A stretch of DNA of 64,000 nt from Temnopleurus reevesii (taxonomy: Eukaryota; Echinodermata; Echinoidea; Temnopleuroida; Temnopleuridae). The DNA is taken from contig BQKZ01000831.1 of the NCBI GenBank assembly GCA_036244855.1, positions 10,747 to 74,746 of the forward strand, in the 5' to 3' direction. A program made the translations under genes and the position numbers. This document shows positions 1 to 12,191 of the stretch, in pieces. A model generated the notes under the pieces. It was not told the DNA's origin. It saw only the letters and a list, made by a program, of their open reading frames with translations, and made no database searches. Positions within the stretch are counted from its first letter, which is position 1; every line of letters begins with the position of its first letter.

Positions 1-530
1 TTCTATATGCCCGATAAGAAGCAAAATATTGTTATAACCAAGAGAGGGCGCTAAATACGATTTAACGGTCAAATTCAAATTTTCAAAAGAATTCGCTCGG
101 AGAAAAATATGCTATGATCTTGAAATGTATATAGAAACTATATGGCATGGTATATCCCCCAAATTCACATTTCTTTAATCTTTACCAAAACTATACATGG
201 GCTTTAAGTATTTGAAAATCTCCTTTTTTCTGATTTTATAAATACAGTAGAAATGCCTGTTAATCTATAGCAAGGGCATAATTGGCTCACCAAATATTTT
301 ACCAGAGGAAGCATTTCTCTATCATCTTTTATAGAGTTTCTATTAAAGTCTTACGAAAGGGGAGGAAGCAGGGTACACATTATGTTGAGATATCTTCTAG
401 GCTATAAGATGAATATGTAATACATGATCATGAAACTTCCCTGTTATTATGCAATAATTTTGTGCTTAACGAAGCATAATCCATATTGTTTTCGGCATTA
501 TTTGTTTGTTGTAGAACTTTGAGCTAAAAG
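1..530 (+). other. presumed IMMP2L intron
   Basis: AT-rich sequence with no recognisable exon. It lies directly upstream of an IMMP2L exon whose acceptor AG is at 529-530, so it is most simply the 3' part of an IMMP2L intron. The exons carrying the catalytic Ser and Lys must lie to the left of the window. Confidence 0.7.
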
Positions 531-1311
531 AATCGCTATGTTACTGTACCAGAAGGACACTGCTGGTTAGAAGGTGATCATAAAGAAGTTAGCCTTGACA
601 GTAACTATTTTGGACCAGTAAGTATCATAAAGTTCTTTGTACTCATCAAAACTACACTTATATTATTTTATGTGTTTTGATCACAAATCTGCAGGGTATG
701 GTGCTGCTACTTTTAATTGTTTTGTAAATTCTCATAGAATAGTTTTTATGAACATTGTGAAGCTACAAAGTGAATATTGTTTGTCACCTCAGCATGATTA
801 TTTCAGGTGACAGGTTGATATGATCCGTGTTGGATTTTATTTCATTACTGAAGATATTTATATTTAAGCCTTTTATCTATCAAATTACAAAGAAATCTGC
901 ATTTTGTTTTCTCTTGATATGAGTGTAGAGCAAAAGGAGAGTAAATGTTGAACTAAAATGCATGAAAATATAAACATGAACAAACAGTTGAAAGCTGAGG
1001 TGAAGTTTGTCTTTATATGATTGCTTTTATATAGTAAAAACCTCTTCAGACATGTATTTATTCACCATTGTTTTCTCTCTTATGCTCTTTCTCTTGCATA
1101 GATTGCTCTGGGTCTACTACATGCCAAAGCTAGTTATATTGTGTGGCCATTGAAGAGATGTCAGAAAGTAGAGTCCTTTCAACCGACTGATCGACCAGTA
1201 TTGACAGGACAGAGCCTTGCCACAGCCCTCGCAGATATGTTTGTAGCCAATGAGAACTCTCTTAGTGTGGAGCTAGAGGATGAGTTTGGAATCATTGGGG
1301 ACAAGACATAA
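531..1311 (+). CDS. IMMP2L: mitochondrial inner membrane protease subunit 2, last two exons (partial)
   Basis: Two exons, 531-617 (29 codons, phase 0, donor GTAAGT) and 1102-1311 (69 codons plus TAA). The first reads [16 protein letters not shown] followed by SLDSNYFGP, which matches the S26 signal-peptidase box with its conserved GD...S.DS...GP residues. The second opens [16 protein letters not shown], close to vertebrate IMMP2L. IMP2 is an inner-membrane serine protease with a Ser/Lys dyad that matures proteins sorted to the intermembrane space. The dyad lies in upstream exons outside the window. The C-terminal tail after the WPLKR motif is about 50 residues, longer than the short human tail, and ends FGIIGDKT. 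Exon 531 begins after an in-frame TAA, so the acceptor AAAAG at 526-530 is needed. Identity is firm and the 5' part is missing. Confidence 0.93.
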
Positions 1312-2757
1312 CATTGGTTTGTCTTGGTAGATAACTATCTATTGAATAGACAATCATTCCAAAGATCAATTATAATTGGAATATTCCATGTATCAATAGA
1401 TATGCCAAATTGAGGGACAGCTTTTTCTATACATTTGATAGCTGAGGGTGTTTTTTCTCGAAAGTGCAAGTATGATCCACTCACCTACTGATGAAATCCT
1501 CAAACAGCCATTTTTGGTAGGATGTACCGGTAACAACCTTTTCCACATCATGGCACAAAAACCTTTTATTACATGGATTTCATGCTATGGGACAAAGCTA
1601 TTGATCATGAAAGTTTCAAGTTCACAAAATCAGTGGATTTCTGGAATTCACTATTTGAATTAAGTGGTGAGAGATTAGTATAGAAAGAGAGAGAGAGATA
1701 AATAATTATCATGCATGATTTTGACCCATTTTGCCAACAAGGACATGATGAAAAATAGAGTCCAGAAGCTTCCTTTCGATGTTTGACCTTTACCCTACCT
1801 CTTAACAATGTTGCAATTGTTATTCTATCAGGAGCACTTGATCAGACCTGAATTGGACATGTTATAAAGTATCTATGCAAAATAATATTACTCATATGTT
1901 AATTATATTTACTCAATGATGTTGGAGCCATTTATAGAAGGCGGAAAATGCTGAAGGAAAATGTTGACAACTTGATGAGAAGCTGCCAGGGAATGATTTC
2001 ATCTTTCATATTTGATAAGCAGTTGTAGACACAAATGAAAAATGTTAAACAATTTTGTGTACAGTCCTATGTGAAAAGTTACTTCACACAATTGCAAATT
2101 GTATTGCGATAACCGGAAAATAATTCCATGGTTCCTGTTTTTATTGAAATATTGAAAATCAATAAATTTGCTTTATATAAAGAACTATTATTATATGATA
2201 ATTATTTGAAGTATGAAGGAAGAGATTTGTAAGCATTCATACATATTTGACGATACAATGCTGATGTGATATACTGATCGTTGTGTGTGAAAAGTAAACA
2301 GTGAGTTGAATATGGAGCAGTATAAAATGCTATTTGAACATTAGTCCTGCAGATATTTGTGATTTCAAAAGCCAGGAATCTTATGATATCCTCTTAGATT
2401 TAAAAACAAGTCTTCCATGTTATATACTAGTACTCCACATTAAAAAAAACCTCATCCAAGTCTAATCTTTTATAAAGTTACACACAATAATGTCCTTCAC
2501 GTAATTTTTGGGGAAAACTAAGCTGAAGGACAAAATAATTTGGGCATTTGGGGGAATTTTGCAAGGGATCTACATTTTTAAATGTTAATGAAATATTTTG
2601 TCAACTCATGGCCTGACCGCACTTTTTATCCTTTTTTTTTTTGCTCTTCAGTAAAATTTGAGAGATCACTCTAAATTTATAGATAAACATGTGAAATTAA
2701 ACCTGAAAAGTTACTTTCATATTTTCCTAGGCTTTTCACTCCCTTCTTATCCTTATT
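1312..2757 (+). other. IMMP2L 3' flank / probable 3' UTR
   Basis: No convincing coding sequence. The short frames at 1448-1663 and 1605-1808 overlap each other on opposite strands and resemble nothing. An AATAAA at 2161-2166 is a candidate IMMP2L polyadenylation signal. The rest is AT-rich single-copy-looking DNA up to the repeat that starts at 2758. Confidence 0.5.
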
Positions 2758-3894
2758 ATGCCTCCGCCACCGTAAGGTGGTGCCGGAGGCATTATGTTTT
2801 CGGGTTGTCCGTGCGTGCGTGCGTGCGTCCGTCCGGACCTTGTTACCGCGACAAGTTTAGAATTGCTAGACGGATTTTGACCAAACTTGGCTCAAGTACG
2901 TATAAGCATGTGAGGATGAACAGATTAGATTTTGGTTTCAGTGGGTCAAAGGTCACCGGGCAGAAAAACTTGTACAAAATCACCCGATAAAGTTCATTAT
3001 TGTTATAACTTATAACAGAAATTTGAACCAATTTCTTTCAAACTAACAGTGTGTCGCTCAATGATGTATGAGCATGTGAGGAAGAACTGATGAGATTTTG
3101 GGTTCATAGGGTCAAAGGTCGCAGTGCCCAAAATTTATCTCAAAAAACTTGTAAAAAAATCACCCAAAATAGTTTGTTACCGCAATAAGTTCAGAACTGC
3201 TGAACGAATTTTGACCAAACTTGGCTCAAGTATTATAAGCATGTGAGGATGAATTGATTAGATTTTAGAATCAATGGGTCAAAGGTCACAGGGCCAAAAA
3301 ACTTGTAAAATATCACCCAAAATAGCTTGTTACCGCAATAAGTTCAGAACTACTGGACGAATTTTGACCAAACTTGGCTCAAGTATGTATAAGCATGTGA
3401 GGATGAAGTGATTAGATTTTGGGTTCAATGGGTCAAAGGTCGCAGGGCCAAAAAACTTGTAAAAAATCACCCAATTTAATAGCTTGTTACCGCAATAAGT
3501 TCAGAACTGCTGTACAGATTTTGACCAAACTTGGCTCAAGTATGTATAAGCATGTGAGGATGAACTGAATAGATTTTGGGTTCAGTGGGTCAAAGGTCAC
3601 CGGGCAGAAAAACTTGTACAAAATCACCCGATAAAGTTCATTATTGTTATAACTTATAACAGAAAAATTGAACCAATTTCTTTCAAACTAACAGTGTGTC
3701 GCTCAATGATGTATGAGCATGTGAGGAAGAACTGATGAGATTTTGGGTTCACAGGGTCAAAGGTCGCAGTGCCCAAAATTTATATAATCTTTTTGATTTC
3801 TGATGGCATGGAACAAACAGGCAGTACATATCTTTCTGATTGCGCGATGGCGGAGGCATAAATTTCGACCGTGCGCGGTCGATGATTCATCTAG
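2758..3894 (+). mobile_element. Helentron-like non-autonomous element with tandem core (copy A, complete)
   Basis: The left end opens ATGCCTCCGCC and folds into a hairpin (ATGCCTCCG at 2758 pairing with CGGAGGCAT about 35 bp on). Its inverted counterpart GGCGGAGGCAT lies not at the right tip but at 3849-3859. It is followed by a second hairpin, CGACCGTGCGCGGTCG (3866-3881), and the end CTAG (3891-3894) next to T. An inverted end set inside a terminal hairpin, with CTAG|T, is the layout of Helentron/Helitron2-type elements. The core is tandem units of about 155 bp in two types. A units begin GTTACCGCAATAAGTTC (near 2843, 3178, 3329, 3485). B units contain CATTATTGTTATAAC (near 2995, 3640). No transposase frame is present. 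The family name is inference; the structure is seen directly. Confidence 0.75.
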
Positions 3895-4140
3895 TGTTCC
3901 TCATGAATTGTGTGAATTGTAAATTGAGAAAGAAACACAAAGTCTGATTTGAGAAAGAAAATAAATATTCTGATAGACTGACGCTTTTGTTAAAAAATGT
4001 TATTTGAGGGCAATCAAACAATTTGATTTTGTCTTTATCCAAGGCAGGTTATTGAAATTTACATTAGATTTACTTGACTGTTTAGGGACTTCTGTAGCAT
4101 CTCAAAATGAATTTTGTGACCATGAACAAGTATTGAAATG
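3895..4140. other. unique-looking spacer
   Basis: AT-rich sequence between the Helentron-like element and the first pogo-like MITE. No gene or repeat recognised. Confidence 0.4.
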
Positions 4141-4314
4141 CAGTCAAGCCTCATTATAATGAGGTCCTTGGGACCAGAGAAATTATCTCTTTATATTGAA
4201 ACCTTGTTATATCAGGGATAAATTCAATAAAATACAAAGAGATGGGATCAGGAAAACTACCTTGTTATAACGAGATCTCGTTATATCAGTGCTCTTTATA
4301 ATGAGGTTGGACTG
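4141..4314. mobile_element. pogo-like palindromic MITE
   Basis: Begins CAGTCAAGCCTCATTATAAT and ends in the inverse, ATAATGAGGTTGGACTG, followed by TA. Between the ends are CTTGGGACC and repeated CTTGTTATA blocks shared with other copies in this window. CAGT-type termini at TA targets are typical of Tc1/mariner-pogo elements. It carries no transposase, so it is called a MITE. Confidence 0.7.
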
Positions 4315-4796
4315 TATTACCCATCGTCAAACAATCATTTCTTTGGTCCAACCTAAATGAATCAGATCACAGAATGCCTTTGAAATATTGCTACCTTTGT
4401 ATCCACTTGCCACCTCGAGGTAAATGAACAATATAAAAAAATACCTTTGGGGTTGAAGTGAATTTTGTTGCAGGATTCTCCCTTATTAAGATTTTAAAAA
4501 ATACCAGGCATTATCTAGATATATTGGGATATTTGTTGTATTAGACTTTTGTATACAGTGGGAAACAATTAGCAAAATCAACTAACATATTCTGCAAGGA
4601 ATCTTGTAAGAATAGACCTTTGAAACAGTTCCCACATAATGAATATATAGTTCAACATAAGGGCACAGTTGAAATCGGACATATATAAGATGAATACAAT
4701 CCATAAAAGGGTTTAGTTCATTTCCAACTTTTGCTCTCATATTAAGATCTCAATTGTTGTTACAAAGAACTCCTGCTTTCTGTTATGGTTTCAGTA

Positions 4797-5063
4797 CAGT
4801 TGACTCTGAATTTCAATAGTGCTTGGGCAAGTACATTGAAACCAGTCATAATGAGGTTATACAGAGAAACTACTTCTTTTGAAAACATTGTTAGAAAGTA
4901 TCAGGGACAAATACAGTAGAAACTCAGTATAATGAGGTGCTTGGGACCATAAAAATTACCTTGTTATAGCAGTATCTCTTTAGAGCAGAGTTTAAAAAAA
5001 AAGATAGTAAGAGCTGGGACCTGATTTGTTACCTCTTTATATTCCACTTTATATTTTCCACTG
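4797..5063. mobile_element. two adjacent pogo-like MITE copies (one partial)
   Basis: A degraded copy starts with CAGTTGACTC at 4797 and fades after CATAATGAGG near 4855. A second copy runs from CAGTAGAAACTCAGTATAAT (4915) to TTCCACTG (5063), flanked by TA on both sides, and contains the family's CTTGGGACC block. Confidence 0.6.
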
Positions 5064-6342
5064 TACAAAAGAATGCGGAGAGATGATACAATCCCTTTTT
5101 ATAACAAAAGTTTGCTATTTCATTGCTCATTATAATATCCAGGACATTCCTAGTGTGTGTTTGTAATTTTTAAGAAAATTGATTGAATTTCATCTCGTTT
5201 GGCATTTCAAGCTGCATTGCACACATATATTACATGTGAATGCGCACCTGAAATTTGGAGGAAAATATATCTTAAAAAACAGAAGATCTTCATATTTCAC
5301 CATGAGAAATCAAGGTAGATCAATATATGTGTGAGCATGAAATTATACTTCCTTGGATGGAGCTGGTCTACCTGCGTCAATATGACATTTTCTTCATTCA
5401 AATGGCAAAGCATGGAGGGGCAAATTATATTCAAGAAGGGGATGCATTGTTCTCAATGACTGTTTGATCAATGCATCTCCCCTTCTTGAATATAATTTGC
5501 TGATTCATGTTACACCCGCGTTTCATTCACACGTAAAAGTTGAAATGATTCAGCCACTGTAAATATTTTGCAGTTTAAAAATGTTATTTTAATTATATCC
5601 ATCTATGAATCTTCAACACTCATTCTCTCCTGGGGAGACTTTTGTATATCATATTGGCTCATGTGCAATACCTGAATACATACAGATCTCTTAAAATGTA
5701 ATGTTTAATGGGTAAATTCTATATAACACAGAAGTGATCACAATATCAGATTAGATAATCTATTTTTTATCATCATTTTCCAATTTTCAGATGGATAACT
5801 TTTAGCAATAAAATGATCAAATATATGCCAACCCTATGTTGGGGACTACACGTTGATGACTCTTTATCTGTCATGTGATGAAGCCCATATACATTGACAA
5901 CTGGATAACCTTTGCTCTCTGCAAGCCAAAATAATGCTAACAATGATCATCAAAAAAGGAAGTGATTGTTTAGAAGGGCAAATTCTAACAAAATAGATGA
6001 CTTTCAATAAAATCTCTTCTACATCCCTATTTAATATCAAGAGATGAAGTGGTATGATGCAACATGTATTCTTTGAGAATAACACACACTTAATCAAATT
6101 TAATTGATTTTATCAAGCAATGTCCCCAACCTATAAAAATCAACATCATAATGGTATGCACCGACGCTGACTATATCAGCCATGTTACAGATACAGTATT
6201 AAAGATGAGTAAAGTGCAAGGGCCTGTATACTGATAACCCGGGTAACGAAGGACTTGTCATTTTAAACCACTGATTTAACTTTCAAATACCCCAGGCCTG
6301 ACATGATGATGGCTTACTCAGGGATGACGTGTTTTATAAATA
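5064..6342. other. intergenic, one long hairpin
   Basis: No supported gene. The short minus-strand frame at 5864-6097 has no recognisable features. The stretch contains the hairpin listed at 5421-5499. Confidence 0.5.
5421..5499. repeat. long near-perfect hairpin
   Basis: The left arm 5421-5449 (opens CAAATTATATTCAAGAAG) pairs with the right arm 5469-5499 (ends TTCTTGAATATAATTTG). About 29 base pairs form with only a two-base bulge, around a 19-nt loop. Pairing stops abruptly outside the arms, so it is a discrete structure. It could be a precursor of small RNA or a tiny foldback relic; the sequence alone does not decide. Confidence 0.7.
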
Positions 6343-6515
6343 CAGTAAAACCTGTCTTAGTAACCAACTGTCTATTGTGACCATCTGTTTATAGTGGCAA
6401 CCTAAATTTATTCCCTCCAGATGAAAACATGTGTTGTCAAACCTATCTATGTAGGCCATCTGTCTACAGTGGTCACTTCTTTCCCCCTTGGGTGGCCATT
6501 ATAGACAGGTTTGAC
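6343..6515. mobile_element. MITE with CAGTAAAACCTGTCT ends
   Basis: TA at 6341-6342 precedes CAGTAAAACCTGTCT. The other end reads AGACAGGTTTGAC. Internal GTGACCATCTGT and GTGGCCATTATAGAC blocks echo each other in inverse orientation. It is related in style to, but distinct from, the CTTGGGACC family. Confidence 0.55.
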
Positions 6516-6999
6516 ATTTATGAGATCAAAGGGTGGGTTCTTTGGGGAGCCACCTCCAATTGGTTTGTATATGAGAAGGAGGAGGAAGGAGGTGAATGTT
6601 CTCCCATGCTTTGCAAACGTTCAACCCCTGGATTGTATGGTAATGCCCTGCAAGCGTATTTGTTATTTTGAAGTTACTGGAATTTTCAGAAACTTTCTGC
6701 AGAATGCTGTGAATACTAAAATAATACACTTGTGCACTGTGAAACTAAACAACCCAAGAATATTATACATTTTAAATGCTATCACAAGATAGGCATGCAT
6801 AAGTCTTCTTCATATTTCCAAGCAAAATGTGTGCTGTGTCTTATAAAGACACAATCTGACCGCCTTGAATATAATCTCTTAGTGACGAGTATATTTGCAT
6901 AAAACCAAATATGAATCAAGACCACAGTCAAAGTGTTTGTCCCATTCTTTCAGGTACCATAACATACCTCAAGAAAATAACAGCTATATTTACACGATA

Positions 7000-7163
7000 C
7001 AGTGGAATCTCATTATAGTCAGGTCCTTGGGACCAGAAAATTACTTCTTTCGATTGATACCTTGTTACATCAGGGTAAAAATGTATTAAAGATGCAATCT
7101 GTAAAATGACCTTGTTATAACAAGAATTTGTTCTATCAATGTCCTTTATAATGAGGTTCCACA
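7000..7163. mobile_element. pogo-like palindromic MITE
   Basis: Starts CAGTGGAATCTCATTATAGT after TA and ends ATAATGAGGTTCCAC, with the family's CTTGGGACC and CTTGTTATAACAAG blocks between. The last two bases of the right end are degraded. Confidence 0.65.
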
Positions 7164-7742
7164 ACACAAGTTTAAGATAAATTTATGTTACTTTTATACC
7201 ATCCAATCGCTGTTATGATGTAGCACCCACACCTCTCTTCAGTAAAATGTTCTGTGGAAAAGGAAAGAGAGCCACAAAATTATTCATAGTACTTGTTTTT
7301 GAATAGCCAAAATAGATCTGAATAAAGTCACTGGAGATGCCCAATTATTTTTCTCAAACCAATTTGATTAGGATTTCCTCATGTTGAAGTATATTACACT
7401 TTTTACTCACTGAAATTATTACACACAATTTTCAATATGACTTACACATTCATGAATTAAAACATTCAGATCAATATTGTAATGTTATTACTTGAAATAT
7501 TTGCTAAGAGTTAACATGAAGATCAAGAAGCCAAATAATGCTCATGTCCACTGGTTTACTTAATTGCAGGGTAAGGCATCACATTTCAAAAGAAGATGCT
7601 TTGCCCTTCAATGTGATATTCCCCCTGAATACAATATACACCTACCAAATAAAAAAAAATGTGACATGTCTGTAAGAACAGGTGAATTTAAATTTGTTTT
7701 CAAACTACTGGTAATGCATTCAATTAAATATTGACAACATAC

Positions 7743-10700
7743 CATTCTTGCTTGCTCTATACAGGTGTTAAAAGCTTTCACTTCTTGGGCACAATTTAAT
7801 GTCTGTTTTGGGTTGTCTGCATAACACTTGGCTACATCATTCTGAAGATTCTCACAAATGGGAACATATCGTTGCTTCCTAAAGTAAAGAGAAAAAGAAA
7901 ACGTTTTTGATGAATGACAATTTCTAATTTTTTTTGTAAAATAGATTTCGAGAAAACAAAAATAATTTAGTGTACTAATTAAACATATCTTGATCCAGTT
8001 TCTAACATTGTAAATACATGATAATGTGATAACTGGGAATCTTAAGAGCATAGAATGACCCTGTATCTATCAGAAAACTTAGTATGTATTAAAAAAAAAA
8101 CCATGAAGACTTCACATTCACTAAATTGCCTTGTTATATCATAATTTTTTTTTTACTGGGAACATATAAATATCTTTTAATCAAAAATATGCTGTAGTAT
8201 GTTTTTTTTAGATGATTGAAGTAAAAATGCAAATGTAATGCACAGCAATCACGCATAAATATGTGAATTGTCATGAAACTTTCAAAGCAAGTGTCCGTTT
8301 ACTTACATAAACTTTGCTTCTACTTCATCTGCTGCTTTCTGGAACTGCTCTGCTGTTAATTTATAGAAGGCTGCGCTCTGTCACAAGAAAAAAAAAGATA
8401 CAGAATCTAAAATATTCATATCTTATGCAATATGAAATTAAAAACATCTGTAAGATTGTCTGTGAAAACACTTTAAAAAATGCAGCATAAAAGACAACTC
8501 CAGCATAAACATAATTAACACGTTAGAGATTTTTGTTCCGCTATCTTGGTGAAACTGCCCCTAATAGTTTTGTGGATACAAATAAGAGTGTAAAAACATT
8601 CAGAATTTTGGAGAAATATGATATGGTAGCGTTAAAAAAAATCCTTATATCAAATCACTCACCCGTTTCTTTAATATGCTACCTTTCATGAAAAAAAAAA
8701 GGCCAATACACATGTTTATAAAAGGATGAGAAATTATCCCTATCATATGGTTCAATAATCTAAAATAATAATCAGGTCTGAACCATTTAAATTCCTCAGA
8801 CCTGCTCGACTCTCAAATACGCATAACAATGTTAAAAGTTACAGTTATAAGCTACCGTTACAAGCTGGTGTGATAAATTATATTGTGATAAACTACTGTC
8901 ATGAACTATTCTCAACTTAGTCTTGGATTTAAACTTTTTTGCGATATTCATAAATCCCTTTCCCGACATCAAGTATAAATCGGGTAGCTGGTTCAAAATC
9001 CTCCCACGGCATCAATTTCCTTCAGCAAGAGATTCATCCATATTGTGCTGCACTCAACACAGGTGAGGTGAAGTTTGTGCTACATTTATTATCATTATCA
9101 ATTGTACCTTTTCTTCAGCATTCTTAAGCTTTTCCCTGTAGTGATCCTCCAGTTCATCCATGCGGGCTTTCCATCTTGCATCTGACCTCTGTTCACAACA
9201 GGAAAAAAATGATTGATTTAAAGTACGAGTACACAGAGAGCAATCTTGCTATGAAACCACTGATTGTATTCTTTTCAAATCTCATTCACCTCAATTTCTT
9301 TCCAACAAACTAAACACTTTTAACACTTATACTACAACATTAATCTGGTAAATACTGACATTCTAACTTTACTTTTCTTGCATCTTGCTATGAATCATCT
9401 ACAAATCCTTAGATTCATGAAACAATTATATTGTCAAGATAGCCATTAAAAAATTGACTCTTACCATTGACAAAGGTTCCGAACTTCTGGAGTCACCTGT
9501 GAGAAAAAAAAATAGAGGACCGGTATTGATATTATAAAACTAATGCAGTTCTACATCTCATATCTCATGAATTCAAAATAAATGAGAACTATTGGCTAGG
9601 TAAGAGGCCTTTCTCAATTCTACTTACATATTGTAAAGACAAAATAATATGGCTATGATAGCTATTAACTTAATAAATCCTCTTGCTTGCTTGCTCGCTC
9701 TTGTCCATTGCCAGAAAGTGATATTGATTTAGACCATCAGAAGAGGGCTTGTATTTTTAGTGTAGGCTTGATAGGGGTTAATGCTAGCGAACACATTTCA
9801 AACAAGTTTATTTTCCCTTCGCTCTCCTAAACATTAAACCGCCTTCGTGTTTTTTAAAAGAAATTGTCTGGTTTGTATATTTGCTTAGTGATGTACAACT
9901 TTTCCCTTCCCATGTACCTTTTAAAAACTACTCGTAATTTAATACTAAAATGAATTCAACAACAGATTTCTAGGCCATTTATAGGAAGGTCCCATTAAAT
10001 TAGGTCCACTCAACAATGATAAAATAATTTTTACTGTATTCTACCTGTTGCTTTGGGAGATTCTTCCTCTCCAAACATACGCCTCAATACATCCTCCGAC
10101 ACCTGCAGGGGAAAGAAGGGAAAATATCAACTTTAACATTTTGAGCCAATAGTACAGGGTGGTAAAATTTAATTCTTTTCTTCACACTTTAAACCACTTT
10201 AAATCACAAAGTCTTCAAAAATTGTACAGAATATAAAGGCAAGCCCATCCAATTAGAATGACATCAGTAATACAATATATATTAGAGGGTATCAGCCACC
10301 AAAAATTAGAATTTGCTAACATATACACAAAATCAACTTCCTTAAACATCCCATGACATGATCAAGATTTTTCATTTTTTAAGATATTGAATTTGTAAAA
10401 ATTATATGGTAAGTTTCTCAAGATATTCAAAGAGATGACTTGTATGAAGACTAGCTCACACATTTAAGAAATAGGGATATATAGAAAGTTATACAATCCA
10501 CCAATCCCTCAGGCTCTTGCCTGATCCAATCCTCTTTTCTACGGTTATGTAACGGTGTGTGTTTGCACATTTCTAGAAAGAGTCACTTTTTCATCTCAGC
10601 GTAGCCATACACCTAACGCCTTTGCGAATTGATCTTGATCTACCTAATCATTTGTAATGGACCTATCTGCTAGACGAGATAGGTCTAAGTTGATATTAGA

Positions 10701-11321
10701 AATATTGTAAATTGTAAATATTGTGGCGATATCATTTTTCAAGTCCCTCCTCGCTGAATGAGAGTCCATGGATAAGTAAGCGACACTGTGCAATTGCAAA
10801 TGATAGGGGGGGGGGTCTATCTAAGGGGCGACATCGTGCTATCTGTCACCACCATCCTTTCGTGTCGCTGTCTGCGCGTAGATTTCGTGTACAAGTCAAT
10901 GCGAGGGCAAGGCTATCTGTCACCAGCAATGACGAAACAGGCAGCCTGCACTAGCTGCAGTGAACTTTATATCGCAGTGAATGGAGCTCGGAGAGATGAC
11001 AGATAAGAAGATAAATCCATGCCAAATAGTATTCAATCTGGTTCTTAGTTCAAACTTTCATAGCAACCAACTCTGATGTGCGACAATGCTCCTTGGAGGT
11101 CTTGTGCACACTACAGGAAGAAGAAGAAGAATTATTGACACAAAAAAAGAATGCGAAAAGGAATTGCCCAATTCAATTGCCAATTGAATTGGCCATGCAT
11201 AAGAAAAAAAAAAAAATGGGTCTATGGACGGTCTATTTAACTTAGTACTTACTTTAACCACACCTCCATCTGCATCTTGCTCCAAACTAATTTTCCTTCC
11301 TGTGCTACTGCTGCCTCCCAT
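7743..11321 (-). CDS. CHCHD3: MICOS subunit MIC19/MIC25-like, twin CX9C CHCH protein
   Basis: Six exons on the minus strand: 11321-11253, 10102-10045, 9496-9465, 9188-9108, 8377-8307, 7878-7743. All have GT/AG borders and matching phase, giving 149 residues plus an unresolved tail. The protein starts MGGSSSTGRK, an N-myristoylation signal as in CHCHD3/6. It continues VSEDVLRRMFGE, then a charged helical segment (54-104), then the CHCH domain with C112-x9-C122 and C133-x9-C143. MIC19 lines cristae junctions on the intermembrane-space side and bridges MIC60 to outer-membrane partners. The human protein has 227 residues; the charged coiled middle is much shorter here and no extra exon was found. 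The last residues are uncertain: after ATG at 7743 a donor GTATGT follows. Possible end exons are 7605-7579 (eight residues, TGA) or one starting after the CAG near 7627. CHCHD3 versus CHCHD6 cannot be decided and may predate their split. Confidence 0.9.
10836..11010. repeat. dispersed repeat R (copy 1, in CHCHD3-like intron 1)
   Basis: About 150 bp beginning near ATCGTGCTATCTGTCACC, closely matching 63277-63420 (TCTGTCACCACCA, then GTCGCTGTCTG, then ACAAGTCAATGCGA, then CAGCAATGACGAAACAGGC). This copy has an extra insert of about 40 bp relative to the other. Family unknown. Confidence 0.7.
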
Positions 11322-12191
11322 GTCTGTAAGTTTCAACAAATACCAAGACCTGACGTTAAATCTCAACACAACATGCAGTGCAGTGTTTCCTTCTCTCCCG
11401 GCACAATGTTTTACATGCCCATGTACTAAAATCGGTGTTAGCTAGCTAGCTGTGTAATAAATAGGTGAAGCGAGCCAACACTTTTTTCAAACGATTTATT
11501 TGAGGTATCCTCAAAAGATATACAGGTGAAAAGAAATTTCGTTATTGTATATTTTGAAAAGTAAAGCTAAATCGTTGAGTTTGAACTGTTTGATCGTTAG
11601 GCAGATCGATTTTTATCAATAATGGCCGTGAGATTTGGGGATTTTGTGCTGTAGAAGCAACATTGAGAAGTTTCATAAGGAATTTTTGGAAGCCTTCTTC
11701 GCCTAAGTCAGAGAACTGCAAATTGTATGGTTTGTGGTGAATTGGGAAGAGTCAGATTTTACTACAACATTGGAAAACATATGATTAATGATAAACTTTT
11801 GGAGTAGAATTTGACAGGGTGAAATAGGCAAATATAAATTATATAAAATAATTAACATACTTATGTACCAACCGTATGATGACGACATTTACAATTCTTC
11901 ATGGATATAGTAATTAAAGCGAAAGATAAATGTGGCTTGTCTAGTAACCTATGGTATGTTAAAATATGGTTCTGTTAGTCTCAGACTGGATGTATTGCAA
12001 ACCAAGAATAGAGAGCTGAAGTTGACATAAACCGTTTTTGCCTGGATTATACGATTTTCAAGAAAGGTTTTGACTTTAAAAAAGTTGTTGGTAGAGTTAT
12101 ACTCGGGTAGAGGGCACTCTTCAGTGTCGTCTGTGCGAACTCTCTCTTGAAAGTAGCCCTCCCCCTCCCCCCCCCCCCCCCCCCCAACCAA
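11322..12191. other. upstream of the CHCH gene, no gene seen
   Basis: The sequence before the CHCHD3-like start codon carries a possible acceptor (TTACAG two bases before ATG), so a 5' UTR intron is possible. The rest is AT-rich and ends in a C-run at the assembly gap. Confidence 0.45.

Noticed and set aside
2658..2990. 110-codon plus-strand frame
   Set aside because: It runs from unique DNA into the Helentron-like end and first core unit. The homologous units contain stops, so it is chance.
5421..5499. Calling the hairpin a microRNA gene
   Set aside because: The stem is too perfect, and no expression or conservation can be seen, so it is listed only as a hairpin.
11160..11200. AATTCAATTG palindrome as a regulatory site
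   Set aside because: A short AT-rich palindrome in an intron. Nothing links it to a known binding site.
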